From contig JAFQBG010000018.1 of NCBI GenBank assembly GCA_017416705.1, forward strand, positions 1 through 41,025: DNA of 41,025 nucleotides, in the 5' to 3' direction. This DNA comes from Bacteroidaceae bacterium (GTDB lineage: Bacteria > Bacteroidota > Bacteroidia > Bacteroidales > Bacteroidaceae). Positions 26,066 through 35,652 of the stretch are shown piece by piece. A program made the translations under genes and the position numbers. Under the pieces are notes generated by a model. The model ran no database searches. It saw nothing but the letters and a program-made list of their open reading frames with translations, and was not told where the DNA came from. Position 1 is the stretch's first letter; every line of letters begins with the position of its first letter.

Positions 26066-27916
26066 TTAGAATGGGAAAAGTAATGGCAAAACAAATATCA
26101 TTACTATGGCCATTATAATTTGAAGCGGCAAGCCTACTTTTACATAGTCCATGAACGAGTATTGTCCTGCCGGCATCACCAACGCATTTGGCGGAGTGGA
26201 AAACGGCGAGGCAAAACACATGCTGGCGGCAACTGCCACTGCAAACAGAAACGGCACCGGGCTGACATCGATTGCCAACGCACTGCTCATGGCTATGGGC
26301 GCCAACAACACCGCTGTTGCTGTATTGCTTATGAACATTGTCATGAGCGACGTTGTGAAATATATTCCTGCCATAAGCGCCAATGGGCCGTAATTGCCCA
26401 AACCGCTTACCAAACTGTTTGATATATATTCCGATACTCCTGTTTTTTCGAGCGCGATAGACATAGGCATCATGGCTGCGATGAGCACGATGCTCTCCCA
26501 GTTGATGGTTTTATAGGCTGCCTCGACATTGCGGAAACAGCCGGTGAGCACCATCAGCAAGCCGGCTATCATGACTGCTGTCACCGGCTCCACCGGTATG
26601 AAATCGAATACCATGGCGACTATCATGAGCAACATTATGCCCGCCGCAAGCGGTGCCTTGTAGTCGAGTGTCACTTTGGCAGCAGCCTCCAATGGGCGTC
26701 CCACCACAATCCATTCGGTAGTCTCTTTTTCCAGATTGGCTATATTGTCCCACGTTCCTTGCACCAACAGGACATCGCCGCTATGCACCGTCTCCTCGGC
26801 AAGCCCTTGCAATATATATGTTTTCTTGCGACAGATGCCCAAGACGTTTACATTGTATTTATTGCGCAGTTCCGCATCCTTAATTTTTTTGTTTATTATG
26901 CTCGACGAAGGCATGAGCACTATTTCGGCAACACCTATATCATAAAAATCCAAGGAGCTTTTTTCTTTGTTTTCGTTATCGTTCACCACCGACAAATTAA
27001 ATTCATTGGCAAACACTTGCATATTCTCGATGGAGCCGGTGAGGTATAGGATGTCATCTATGCGCAATATGGTATCGGAGTCGGCTGCACGCTGCACCAC
27101 ATTTTTGAGCAGACGGTTCTGCGAACGCTCCTCGCGACGTACTTCGATGATGCTTAGCGAATATTTTTTACGAACATCAAGCTCGCCTATCATTTTGCCA
27201 AGAAGGGTGGAATCCTTTGTCACCCTCAGACGATGCAAGCGGCCCGATATTCCATATTCTGCCACAAGTTCTTTGAGTGTTTTGCCGGTGCTCGCACTCT
27301 GTCCGCTCAATGCTCCCGGCTTCGACAGGAACCATTTTGTGAGCGGCATCAGCACGACAAGACCAACCAGCACGCATATTATTCCCACGGGAGTAAACGA
27401 AAAGAACGACAAGGAGTCATAACCGGACGACACAAGCGCGTTGTTTATCACAAGGTTAGGGGGTGTACCAATGAGCGTCATCATGCCACCCATGCTGCTT
27501 GCAAAGGCCAAAGGCATTAAAAAACGCGATGGGTTCATTTTCATGCTCATGGCCATACTCACAACAATAGGCAGTAATATGGCAACCGTTCCCGTATTAC
27601 TGACAAAAGCCCCTATCGCCGACGTCACAAGCATAACCAGCAGAAACAGTTTTGTCTCGCTGTTCCCTGCGAGCTTCATCAGTTTGGAACTTATCATTTT
27701 GGCAAGCCCTGTCTGGAATATGGCACCGCCAACAACAAACAACCCCACCATCATTATAACCACATTGTTCGAAAAGCCCGAAAGAGCCTCATCGGGGGTA
27801 AGAATTCCAAAAACCAACAGAGCAACCAAAGCACATAGTGCCACAATATCGGAACGAACCTTACCATTTACAAAAAATATGACGGTAAGCAGAAGTATTG
27901 TTAATGTTATGTACAT
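26066..27916 (-). CDS. SLC13/DASS-family anion transporter with two RCK-C (TrkA-C) domains
   Basis: A 616-residue inner-membrane transporter. The membrane domain is split: about 1-185 and 420-616, with SNTGTVAILLPIVVSMA and SNTATAVLLAPIAMS, the paired SNT signature that binds Na+ and carboxylate or sulfate in this family. Two soluble regulatory TrkA-C domains lie between (about 225-320 and 325-405; STLLGKMIGELDVRKKYSL and IINKKIKDAELRNKYNVNV). The substrate (sulfate, dicarboxylate or other anion) is not determined. I chose ATG 27916 (MYITLTILLLTVIFF), downstream of a good promoter; the earlier open codons lie at and before the promoter's start site. Confidence 0.9.
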   Translation of the reverse strand: MYITLTILLLTVIFFVNGKVRSDIVALCALVALLVFGILTPDEALSGFSNNVVIMMVGLFVVGGAIFQTGLAKMISSKLMKLAGNSETKLFLLVMLVTSAIGAFVSNTGTVAILLPIVVSMAMSMKMNPSRFLMPLAFASSMGGMMTLIGTPPNLVINNALVSSGYDSLSFFSFTPVGIICVLVGLVVLMPLTKWFLSKPGALSGQSASTGKTLKELVAEYGISGRLHRLRVTKDSTLLGKMIGELDVRKKYSLSIIEVRREERSQNRLLKNVVQRAADSDTILRIDDILYLTGSIENMQVFANEFNLSVVNDNENKEKSSLDFYDIGVAEIVLMPSSSIINKKIKDAELRNKYNVNVLGICRKKTYILQGLAEETVHSGDVLLVQGTWDNIANLEKETTEWIVVGRPLEAAAKVTLDYKAPLAAGIMLLMIVAMVFDFIPVEPVTAVMIAGLLMVLTGCFRNVEAAYKTINWESIVLIAAMMPMSIALEKTGVSEYISNSLVSGLGNYGPLALMAGIYFTTSLMTMFISNTATAVLLAPIAMSSALAIDVSPVPFLFAVAVAASMCFASPFSTPPNALVMPAGQYSFMDYVKVGLPLQIIMAIVMIFVLPLLFPF

Positions 27917-28015
27917 GAATCTATTTTTTAATATAATTGATGACAAAAACCGGCAACAACAGAAACTGCGGAACACAAAAAGCACTCGTTGGCATGCCAT
28001 TGTCGCTAATGTTTG

Positions 28016-28046
28016 CAAAATTACAAAAAATAAGCTCCAATTCAAA
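28016..28046 (-). promoter_or_regulatory. Bacteroidota-type promoter of the SLC13 transporter operon
   Basis: On the minus strand TTTG (28043-28046), a 19-bp spacer and TAATTTTG (28016-28023) form a full consensus promoter. Transcription would start near 28009, giving a leader of about 93 bases to the ATG at 27916. Confidence 0.75.
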
Positions 28047-28079
28047 GCAAAAAGAGTAACAGCATATAGGTAATTTTAC

Positions 28080-28087
28080 TATTTTTG
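28080..28087 (+). promoter_or_regulatory. -7 box upstream of the TamB-like gene
   Basis: TATTTTTG fits TAnnTTTG, but no TTTG lies 19-21 bp upstream. Transcription would start near 28094, at a hairpin in the leader. Confidence 0.4.
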
Positions 28088-28095
28088 CCGTTGGC

Positions 28096-28112
28096 AACTC
28101 TTTTTAAGAGTT
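28096..28112 (+). other. Hairpin at the start of the TamB-like leader
   Basis: AACTCTT (28096-28102) pairs with AAGAGTT (28106-28112) around TTT, and flanking GTTG and CAAC can add four pairs with a two-base bulge. It lies at the predicted 5' end of the mRNA, so it could stabilise it. Confidence 0.4.
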
Positions 28113-28150
28113 CAACACCGATATTTATAACGTACTAACCGCCGAAAGTC

Positions 28151-31100
28151 ATAAAAATTGTTAAAAAAATAACACTTACAGCAGCAACGTTCATTCTAAC
28201 AATATACCTATTGTCGTTACTGCTTAGAATTGATGCCATGCAGCATCAATTGGCTTCTTATGTAAGCGAGCAAATACACAGCATAAGCAATATTCCCATA
28301 ACAATAGGGAGTGTACAAATAAGGCATCTGAACAAAATAGAGATTAGCGACATCCTGCTGAACGACCTCGAAGGAGACACGCTGGCAAGAATAGAAAAGG
28401 TTTCGGCACATATATCGCCGTTGCATCTGCTTCGCAACAAGGTCAGAATAAACAGCGTAATGCTTGCAAAGCCTTATATCAACATATACAAGAACGACTC
28501 GCTGTCGCCTGCCAACATACAGTTTCTGCTTGACATATTGGCAGGAGACAACAGCACAAGCCCGACACTGTTTCCCAATATCAGAATGAACCAACTGCAT
28601 ATATACGATGGCAAATTCTGTTATCGCGAGAAATTTCGCACCCACGACAAGCAACAATTTACTGCGTCGAACATAGAAGTAGATAACATATCGGCAAATA
28701 TATCGTTAAAAGAGCTCAGCAGCGACACCCTGCGCATGCACATACGAAGTTTTTCGGCCGAGGAACGCTCGGGGCTAAGAATAGACAATGTCAAAATGCG
28801 TTTCAGAGCATCCAAACGTGCCTGCGAGATAACAAATCTGAATATAGAACTACCCAACAGCCATATAAAATCGAACAAGATAACAGCCTGTTTCACACAG
28901 GATGCCCGCGCAGGGGAACCGCTGATACACACATTCCAAGGCGAACTGCACAGCAACAAGTTCAGCACCGGGGATTTTGCGTGCATGCACCCTATGCTGT
29001 CACACGACATACCACCCTGTACATTCATCACAAAAGTAAGCGGCAGCAACCAAGCCATCGACGTCGAAGAATTCAAGCTACGCGCACACGACAACAGCAT
29101 AATAATAGATGCCGCAATAAAAAGCAACAGCAATAGAAAGCACAATAAGATAAAAATAGATGAAATAGCCATAGACACTCATGGCATAGGCACATTGTGC
29201 CACATAATAGGAGAGAACGAAAAAGCGCACCATATACTGAGTAAATTGGGCAACATATCACTGACAGGAGAAGCCGAGAAGATAGATAGAAAGGCCGACT
29301 GCCATGCCACCATACAAACAGACTGCGGAAGCATAACAACCACACTCACCACAAACAACGAAGCCATAGAATGTAAGATAGGAGCAGAAAAAATAGCCCT
29401 TGGCACTATTACCGGCAACGCAGGCCTTGGACTTTGCGACATAGAATCGACGCTAAGCGGCACATTCAACAGCCTTACAGACTACAACGGCACACTGCAC
29501 GCGACTATAAGTTCATTAACATACAACGACTACGAATACTCCCCAATAGCGCTGGAAAGCACATTTGACAGCAAGGAAAGCACAAATATCATAAAGATAG
29601 CCGACAAAAACATCCATGCCAACATATTGTTTGGGACAAACAACACAAAGGAACTACCGGAGTACGACATAAGAATAGAGGCCGACTCCATAAATTTGCA
29701 GCCACTGAATTTACACAAGGATATCAGCAACTGCAATATATCGTTCAGGTTGGAGGCCGATTTCGCAGGAGAAAACATCGACAATGGTCTGTTATCGGCC
29801 AACCTATACGATTTTGAACTGTTCACACCCGATAAGTATTGGAAAATACGTCGTGTCCATGTGACAGACAATTCACTGGGTGACAAAAGGACACTGTTCA
29901 TAAATTCGGACATATTCAACAGTTACATTCACGGATATTACAGCTACGCGACGCTTAAAAACAGTTTTTTAAAATCCGTACAACGGCACATCCCCTCGAT
30001 AGCCCAAGCCGAACAATCGTTCGACAACAACAATTTTGTTTTCAACATAGACCTATCGAACAGCGAGATAATAAGCCAACTGTTCGATTTGCCCATCACG
30101 ATATATTCGCCATCGAACATCGAAGGCAACTGCGACAACAGCCGCAACCATTCCGAAATATCGGCAAAATTCAAAGATATAGAAATAATGGGCAACCAAT
30201 TCCAAGATATAACCATAGACGCCCTATCGGACGACAACGAGCTTGCATATGCCGCCACGCTCATCTCGTCGGACAAAGACAAAAAAGGCAACAGCACCAA
30301 TAACAGTCTGCAAACCAAGATAACAGGCTCTGTACAAAACGACAATATATATCACAAGATAGAATTAAAAGACCATGCAAGCGGCCAGCAACAAGGCGAC
30401 ATCAAATTCGACACCGAATTAAAGCAACAAGATAATGGCATGTTGAATTTTACCACACACATACACCCCGGAAACATTCTCTACAATGGAGAATTATGGA
30501 ATATAGCCGAAAGCCTCATAAAAAGGAGCAATGGCACATACAACATAGAGAATTTTGAACTAAGCAACGACACTCGTGCGCTGCATATGGACGGCTACAT
30601 AGGCTACAACGCCACCGACAATCTGAAAATAGAACTAAACGAGATTAATATCGAGAACATTCTAAACATAGTGAATTTCCACTCGGTAGATTTTGGAGGC
30701 ACAGCCAATGGCGAGATAGAAATATCCAAGTTGCTGCACGAACCGAAGTTCAGCAGCAAACTGCGTGTAAAAGATTTCAAATTCGAAAAAGGGGATATGG
30801 GCAACCTTGTATTCAAAGGCAATTGGAACGAGGAAGAAAAAGCCATACTCATCGACGGCGAGATAGACAACAACAATAAAAAAAGTATTATAAACGGATT
30901 TATATCGCCTGCCAACGACACCATAAGAATAGGCATTGAGGCAAACGGCGCCAACATAGATTTCATGAACAATATGCTAAGCAGCGTATTAGCCGATGTA
31001 AAAGGCGAAGTCAATGGCATGCTGTACATACAAGGCAAAATGAGCGACATCAACATGTACGGCAAGTTAGCACCCACAGGCAGCATGCGTCTGAAACCCA

Positions 31101-32527
31101 CCAACGTAACATATTATCTGCGAGGAGACACACTGCTTTTCACTCGCAACAAAATAACCTTCAAGGATTTTGGAATAAACGACCGCGACAACAACCAAGG
31201 AATAATAAACGGAGCCGTCAACCACAACAGCATAAGCCATTTTACATGCGATTTTAACATAACCACCGACAATTTATTGGCCTACGACACATACAGTTTT
31301 GGCGACGACGGCTTCTATGGCCGTGCCTACGTATCGGGAAACGCGCTGTTCACCAGCAACGACTACGGCATACGACTTAATGCCGAAATAAGCACCGAGA
31401 ACAATTCCCGTTTCGTATATAACGCATCGGGGCCCGAAGGAGCCACCGACAACAAATTCGTTACATTCATAGACCGTAACGAAAAAAGAAAAAGCACAAG
31501 ACAAAACACCCAACGCCGAACATCGGACTACGACAACGACTTCATGAGCAAGCTACGCTTGGACTTCATGATAAACACCACCCCCGGCCTGCAATTACGG
31601 GTGTACACAAACACCATGACAGGCGACTACATCGACATATATGGCAACGGCCCCATAAATGCCGTATATGACGAAAAAGAGGGATTCAACATGAAAGGCA
31701 ATTTAAATTTGACACGTGGCACATACAAATTCACCCTGCAAGAGATATTTCCCAAGGAATTTAGTATAAAGGCAGGTAGCACACTGGCCTTCAACGGCGA
31801 CCCATTCCTTGCAAACTTAGATCTTAGAACCGTATATACCGTTGCATCGGCACCGCTCACCGACCTTAGCATAGCGGCAGGACGAAGAAAAAACGTCAAA
31901 GTAAACTGTCTTATGGACATTACAGGAACATTGCAAAGCCCCACGCTGACATTCGGGCTTGAACTACCCGATGGCAACGAAGAGGAAAAAGAGCTATTGG
32001 CAAGCGCCACAAGCACACAGGAACAAACCAACATGCAATTCATATACCTGATAGGAATAGGCAAATTCTACACCTACGATTACCAGAACCGGGAGACACA
32101 AAACGAGTCATCGACAGCCATGGAGTCGCTCATATCAAGCACCATATCGGGACAGCTGAACAATATGATTTCGCAGATAACAAACAACGACAACTGGAAC
32201 TTCTCGGGTAACTTCACGACAAGTGAACGCGGATGGAACAACATGGAAGTCGAAGGAATGTTATCGGGTAGAATGCTCGACAACAGACTGCTCATAAACG
32301 GCAATTTAGGATACCGCGACAACCCGCTTGCCAACAAGAACTTCATAGGCGATTTCGAAGTACAATGGCTGCTGAACCACAGCGGCAACATAAGCCTGAA
32401 AGCGTACAGCAAGACCAACGACCGCTATTTCTCGAAAACAACGCTCACCACGCAAGGAGCCGGCATCATGCTGCGCCACGACTTCGACAGATGGTTGTTT
32501 TGGAGAAAAAAGAAAGAAAAACAATAA
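28151..32527 (+). CDS. TamB-like (DUF490) outer-membrane assembly protein, apparent ATA start
   Basis: About 1458 residues. The C-terminal part is a TamB/DUF490 domain (GYIDIYGNGPINAVYDEKEG split, LNLTRGTYKFTLQEIFPKEF, GDPFLANLDLRTVYTV, then SGNFTTSERGWNNMEV and a basic end LFWRKKKEKQ). The middle is a long series of AsmA/TamB-type beta strands. Such proteins span the periplasm and move lipids or help outer-membrane assembly. The start is odd: the frame from 28139 encodes (I)KIVKKITLTAATFILTIYL, a perfect inner-membrane anchor, but has no ATG, GTG, CTG or TTG before TTG 28211, which would cut the anchor in half. ATA 28151 is my best guess. It is followed 14 bases later by the transcarbamylase gene. 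Confidence 0.8.
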   Translation: MKIVKKITLTAATFILTIYLLSLLLRIDAMQHQLASYVSEQIHSISNIPITIGSVQIRHLNKIEISDILLNDLEGDTLARIEKVSAHISPLHLLRNKVRINSVMLAKPYINIYKNDSLSPANIQFLLDILAGDNSTSPTLFPNIRMNQLHIYDGKFCYREKFRTHDKQQFTASNIEVDNISANISLKELSSDTLRMHIRSFSAEERSGLRIDNVKMRFRASKRACEITNLNIELPNSHIKSNKITACFTQDARAGEPLIHTFQGELHSNKFSTGDFACMHPMLSHDIPPCTFITKVSGSNQAIDVEEFKLRAHDNSIIIDAAIKSNSNRKHNKIKIDEIAIDTHGIGTLCHIIGENEKAHHILSKLGNISLTGEAEKIDRKADCHATIQTDCGSITTTLTTNNEAIECKIGAEKIALGTITGNAGLGLCDIESTLSGTFNSLTDYNGTLHATISSLTYNDYEYSPIALESTFDSKESTNIIKIADKNIHANILFGTNNTKELPEYDIRIEADSINLQPLNLHKDISNCNISFRLEADFAGENIDNGLLSANLYDFELFTPDKYWKIRRVHVTDNSLGDKRTLFINSDIFNSYIHGYYSYATLKNSFLKSVQRHIPSIAQAEQSFDNNNFVFNIDLSNSEIISQLFDLPITIYSPSNIEGNCDNSRNHSEISAKFKDIEIMGNQFQDITIDALSDDNELAYAATLISSDKDKKGNSTNNSLQTKITGSVQNDNIYHKIELKDHASGQQQGDIKFDTELKQQDNGMLNFTTHIHPGNILYNGELWNIAESLIKRSNGTYNIENFELSNDTRALHMDGYIGYNATDNLKIELNEINIENILNIVNFHSVDFGGTANGEIEISKLLHEPKFSSKLRVKDFKFEKGDMGNLVFKGNWNEEEKAILIDGEIDNNNKKSIINGFISPANDTIRIGIEANGANIDFMNNMLSSVLADVKGEVNGMLYIQGKMSDINMYGKLAPTGSMRLKPTNVTYYLRGDTLLFTRNKITFKDFGINDRDNNQGIINGAVNHNSISHFTCDFNITTDNLLAYDTYSFGDDGFYGRAYVSGNALFTSNDYGIRLNAEISTENNSRFVYNASGPEGATDNKFVTFIDRNEKRKSTRQNTQRRTSDYDNDFMSKLRLDFMINTTPGLQLRVYTNTMTGDYIDIYGNGPINAVYDEKEGFNMKGNLNLTRGTYKFTLQEIFPKEFSIKAGSTLAFNGDPFLANLDLRTVYTVASAPLTDLSIAAGRRKNVKVNCLMDITGTLQSPTLTFGLELPDGNEEEKELLASATSTQEQTNMQFIYLIGIGKFYTYDYQNRETQNESSTAMESLISSTISGQLNNMISQITNNDNWNFSGNFTTSERGWNNMEVEGMLSGRMLDNRLLINGNLGYRDNPLANKNFIGDFEVQWLLNHSGNISLKAYSKTNDRYFSKTTLTTQGAGIMLRHDFDRWLFWRKKKEKQ

Positions 32528-32541
32528 TAAAAACAAGCTAT

Positions 32542-33495
32542 ATGAGACATTTCACATCGGTAAAAGAGATTGGCGATTTAAAGACCGCCATTCAAGAAGC
32601 ATTCGAGATTAAAGCCAACCGCTATAAATACAGCCATCTGGGCAAGAACAAAACACTGATGATGGTTTTCTTCAATTCCAGCTTGCGCACCAGACTGAGT
32701 ACACAAAAAGCCGCACTGAACCTTGGCATGAACGTCATAGTGCTCGACATAAACCAAGGAGCATGGAAATTAGAGACCGAACGCGGAGTTATAATGGACG
32801 GCGACAAACCCGAGCACCTGCTGGAAGCAATTCCCGTAATGGGTTGTTACTGCGACGTCATAGGCGTGCGCTCGTTTGCCCGTTTCGAAAGCAAGGACGA
32901 CGACTATAACGAAACAATATTGAACCAATTTATCAAATACTCGGGCAGGCCGGTGTTCTCCATGGAGGCAGCCACCCGCCACCCCCTGCAAAGTTTTGCC
33001 GACCTCATAACAATAGAGGAACACAAAACCGTAGAGCGTCCCAAGGTAGTACTGACATGGGCACCCCACCCCAAGGCATTGCCACAAGCAGTACCCAACT
33101 CGTTTGCCGAGTGGATGAACGCCGCAGACTACGACCTTGTAATAACCCACCCCAAAGGCTACGAGCTCGCCCCCGAATTTACAGGCAACGCCCGCATAGA
33201 ATACGACCAAATGAAAGCATTTGAAAATGCCGATTTCATATATGCCAAGAATTGGGCGGCATACAACGGAGACAACTATGGAAAAATTCTATGCACCGAC
33301 CGCAGTTGGACCGTTGGGACACGTCAAATGTCAGTCACCAACAACGCCTATTTCATGCACTGCCTGCCGGTACGTCGCAATATGATTGTCAGCGACGACG
33401 TCATAGAAAGCCCCCGTTCATTGGTTATCCCCGAGGCTGCCAATCGCGAGATTTCCGCAACCGTAGTGCTAAAAAGAATACTCGAAAGCCTATAA
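32542..33495 (+). CDS. argF': N-acetyl/N-succinylornithine carbamoyltransferase
   Basis: A 317-residue transcarbamylase of the branch found in Bacteroidetes and Xanthomonas, where arginine is made through acylated ornithine. The carbamoyl-phosphate site is FFNSSLRTRLSTQKA near residue 45, and the carbamoyl/leaving-group block is YFMHCLPVRRNMIV near 272. LNQGAW-type text (VLDINQGAWKLE) and WAPHPKALPQAVPNSF are typical of this branch. Succinyl- versus acetylornithine preference depends on a loop residue I cannot align with certainty; characterised Bacteroides enzymes use succinylornithine. The start at 32542 (MRHFTSVKEI) follows the TamB-like stop by 14 bases, and an SDR gene follows by 31. Confidence 0.92.
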   Translation: MRHFTSVKEIGDLKTAIQEAFEIKANRYKYSHLGKNKTLMMVFFNSSLRTRLSTQKAALNLGMNVIVLDINQGAWKLETERGVIMDGDKPEHLLEAIPVMGCYCDVIGVRSFARFESKDDDYNETILNQFIKYSGRPVFSMEAATRHPLQSFADLITIEEHKTVERPKVVLTWAPHPKALPQAVPNSFAEWMNAADYDLVITHPKGYELAPEFTGNARIEYDQMKAFENADFIYAKNWAAYNGDNYGKILCTDRSWTVGTRQMSVTNNAYFMHCLPVRRNMIVSDDVIESPRSLVIPEAANREISATVVLKRILESL

Positions 33496-33526
33496 CAACA
33501 TAGAAACCATATAGAGACAAAAGAAC

Positions 33527-34315
33527 ATGTTACAATTCAAAGACAAGACCGTACTTATAACAGGCGGAGGAACAGGCATAGGCGAAGCTATGGCCTATGA
33601 ATATGCCAAAAAAGGATGCCATGTAATACTTACCGGCCGCAGAGCATCCACGCTGGAAAATGTACAAAAAAATTGTGCCGCACTTGGAGTTAAATCGTGG
33701 TACAAGACCGTTGATATGGAAAAAACAGAATCCATAGACGAATTAGTACAATGGATTAACGAAAACGGGCAGACGATAGACTTCCTTCTGCTCAATGCCG
33801 GAATATCACAAAGAGCCCTCACACTCGACACCGACATAAGCGTAGATCGTCGATTAATGGAAGTAAACTATTTTGGCGGCATATACTTAGTAAAATCATT
33901 AAAGGATATGTTCCTGCAACGAGGTGTGCACATAGCAGTAGTCTCTTCGGTGTCGGGAGTATTTGGATTTCCCGTACGCTCGGCCTACTGTGCATCCAAG
34001 CACGCCATTCATGGATTTTACGAGACAATAGCACTGGAATATCCACAAATAAAGACCACCATCCTCATACCCGGCAGAATACATACAGACGTATCCAAGA
34101 ACGCTCTTGACGGGCAAGGCAATGCCACAGGCATAATGGACCCCGGACAAGCCAACGGTTACGACGTGAATAAATGCGCACGAGTAGCCATAAAAGCCAT
34201 TGCACGCTGCAAACACAGCAAAGTCATTGGCGGCTTCGACACAATAATGGTGCCATTCTACAAATATATCCCTTGGCTGTTCCGTCTTATAGCCCGTAAC
34301 GTCTCGGCCAGATAA
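33527..34315 (+). CDS. Short-chain dehydrogenase/reductase
   Basis: A 262-residue SDR enzyme. The NAD(P)-binding motif is TGGGTGIGEAMAYE near residues 11-24, with basic GRRAST after strand 2 suggesting NADP. NAGIS lies near 90, the catalytic Ser in VVSSVSGVFG near 140 and the Tyr/Lys pair in YCASKHAIHGFYE near 155-159. The C-terminus has a weakly hydrophobic stretch (IMVPFYKYIPWLFRLIARNV), as in DHRS7-like membrane-associated SDRs. The substrate is unknown. It ends 13-18 bases before the IS element, and no terminator of its own is visible. Confidence 0.9.
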   Translation: MLQFKDKTVLITGGGTGIGEAMAYEYAKKGCHVILTGRRASTLENVQKNCAALGVKSWYKTVDMEKTESIDELVQWINENGQTIDFLLLNAGISQRALTLDTDISVDRRLMEVNYFGGIYLVKSLKDMFLQRGVHIAVVSSVSGVFGFPVRSAYCASKHAIHGFYETIALEYPQIKTTILIPGRIHTDVSKNALDGQGNATGIMDPGQANGYDVNKCARVAIKAIARCKHSKVIGGFDTIMVPFYKYIPWLFRLIARNVSAR

Positions 34316-34422
34316 ACGACAAGGCATTACTACTGTCCCATTAAAAATTTGAAATTATTCTTTGAAATTATTGAGATATAGTTAGTTACAGAGGTTTTTT
34401 CGAGTCAACGGATTTGAAAACG

Positions 34423-34430
34423 TAATTTTG
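34423..34430 (+). promoter_or_regulatory. -7 box of the transposase promoter
   Basis: TAATTTTG matches TAnnTTTG, with TTTC 21 bp upstream (34398-34401) as a one-mismatch -33 box. It is inside the IS and 22 bases before the transposase ATG. Confidence 0.45.
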
Positions 34431-34452
34431 CGACATCAAGAATCAGTCGCAT

Positions 34453-35615
34453 ATGAACAAAGAAAAATACGTTTTCTCACAGTTGGTCTCTTTTTTGGAT
34501 CGCAATCATTTCAACTATCTTGTCCGCAAATACAATGGCGACAAGTATGTCAAGCATTTGACCTGTTGGAACCAGTTCCTTGCAATGATGTTCGGACAAC
34601 TCTCCAACCGAGAAAGCCTACGTGATTTAATTGTTGCGCTCGAAGCCCATCACTCCAAATGTTACCACTTGGGTATGGGCAGGAATGTTTCGAAATCATC
34701 GCTTGCACGAACTAATCAGGATAGAGACTACCGCATATTCGAGGAATATGCTTTCTATCTTGTAAGCGAGGTGCAAAAGAAAAGCAGCGTTGACATCTTC
34801 AAACTTGATGGCAATGTATATGCTTTTGATTCAACCACCATTGACTTGTGTCTTGAAGTCTTCTGGTGGGCGAAGTTCAGAAAGAAGAAAGGCGGTATCA
34901 AGGTACATACTTTATACGATGTGGAAACACAAATTCCGACCTTCTTCCATATAACAACTACATCGACTCACGATTCCAAAGCAATGAGCGAAATACCTTA
35001 CGAAACAGGCTCCTACTACATATTTGACCGTGCTTACAACAAGTTTTCTCAATTGTTCAGCATACATCAGATAGGAGCATACTTCGTTGTCCGAGCAAAG
35101 AAAAACGTACAATATAGAATTGTCAAGTGGAAACGCCGACTACCTAAAGAGTATTCTCGGACTGCATTATTGAGTTTACAGAGTACAAAGCAACAAAGGA
35201 CTACCCCAAACAATTAAGATTGGTACGTTTCTTTGATGAGGAGCAAGAACGCGAGTTTATTTTTCTCACGAATACAACTCATATTTCTTCTTCATTGGTT
35301 GCAGAACTCTACAAGAACCGTTGGCAGATAGAGCTGTTCTTCAAATGGCTAAAGCAGCACCTTAAGATTAAGAAGTTTTGGGGTACAACCGAGAATGCCG
35401 TCAGAATACAAATCTATGTTGCCATCTGTACTTATCTGTTAGTTACTATCGTCAAGAACGACATGAAACTGGAGAGAAGCATATATGAAATCTTGCAGAT
35501 TTTAAGCATTTCGCTTACTGACAAAACACACTTGAAAGACCTCTTTGACAAAACTAAATTTCAATATGACAAAGACCGATTCGGCTTTAATAGGCCTAAT
35601 TTATTTAATGTATAA
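34453..35615 (+). pseudogene. IS4-family transposase, frameshifted
   Basis: A cut-and-paste transposase in two frames: 34453-35217 and 35220-35615. The N-terminus (FSQLVSFLDRNHFNYLVRKY) matches DUF4372, common in Bacteroidota IS4 transposases. The catalytic Asp residues are in YAFDSTTIDL and YIFDRAYNKF; the second frame has YKNRWQIELFFKWLKQ, the IS4 Y-2-R-3-E-6-K signature with the catalytic Glu. Similarity runs through KWKRRLPKE in frame one and resumes with VFSDCIIEF in the other, so one base was lost near 35149-35151. After that point frame one runs on out of frame to 35217. The element cannot make full-length transposase unless ribosomes shift frame. Confidence 0.88.
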
Positions 35616-35631
35616 CTCGTCCTTAATTTTT
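35600..35631 (+). promoter_or_regulatory. Possible outward promoter at the IS right end
   Basis: TTTA (35600-35603), 20 bp, and TAATTTTT (35624-35631) each differ by one base from the Bacteroidota boxes. Transcription would begin near 35638, just before the next gene's ATG at 35653. This is a weak but well-placed candidate. Confidence 0.3.
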
Positions 35632-35652
35632 ATGGGACAATAATGAAACGAT

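Larger units (their letters stand above)
34334..35639. mobile_element. IS4-family insertion sequence, inactivated
   Basis: An element of about 1.3 kb bounded by imperfect inverted repeats: left TGTCCCATTAAAAATT (34334-34349) and right (reverse complement) TGTCCCATAAAAATT, ending at 35639. The match may extend outward by five bases (ACTAC / ATTAT). It contains one transposase gene with DDE and YREK motifs, broken by a frameshift. I see no target-site duplication next to either end. The right end lies 13 bases before the start of the next gene. Confidence 0.85.

Noticed and set aside
35140-35165. Programmed -1 frameshift in the transposase
   Set aside because: No X-XXY-YYZ slippery site or following structure is seen, and single-frame transposases are the rule in IS4; a one-base loss is simpler.
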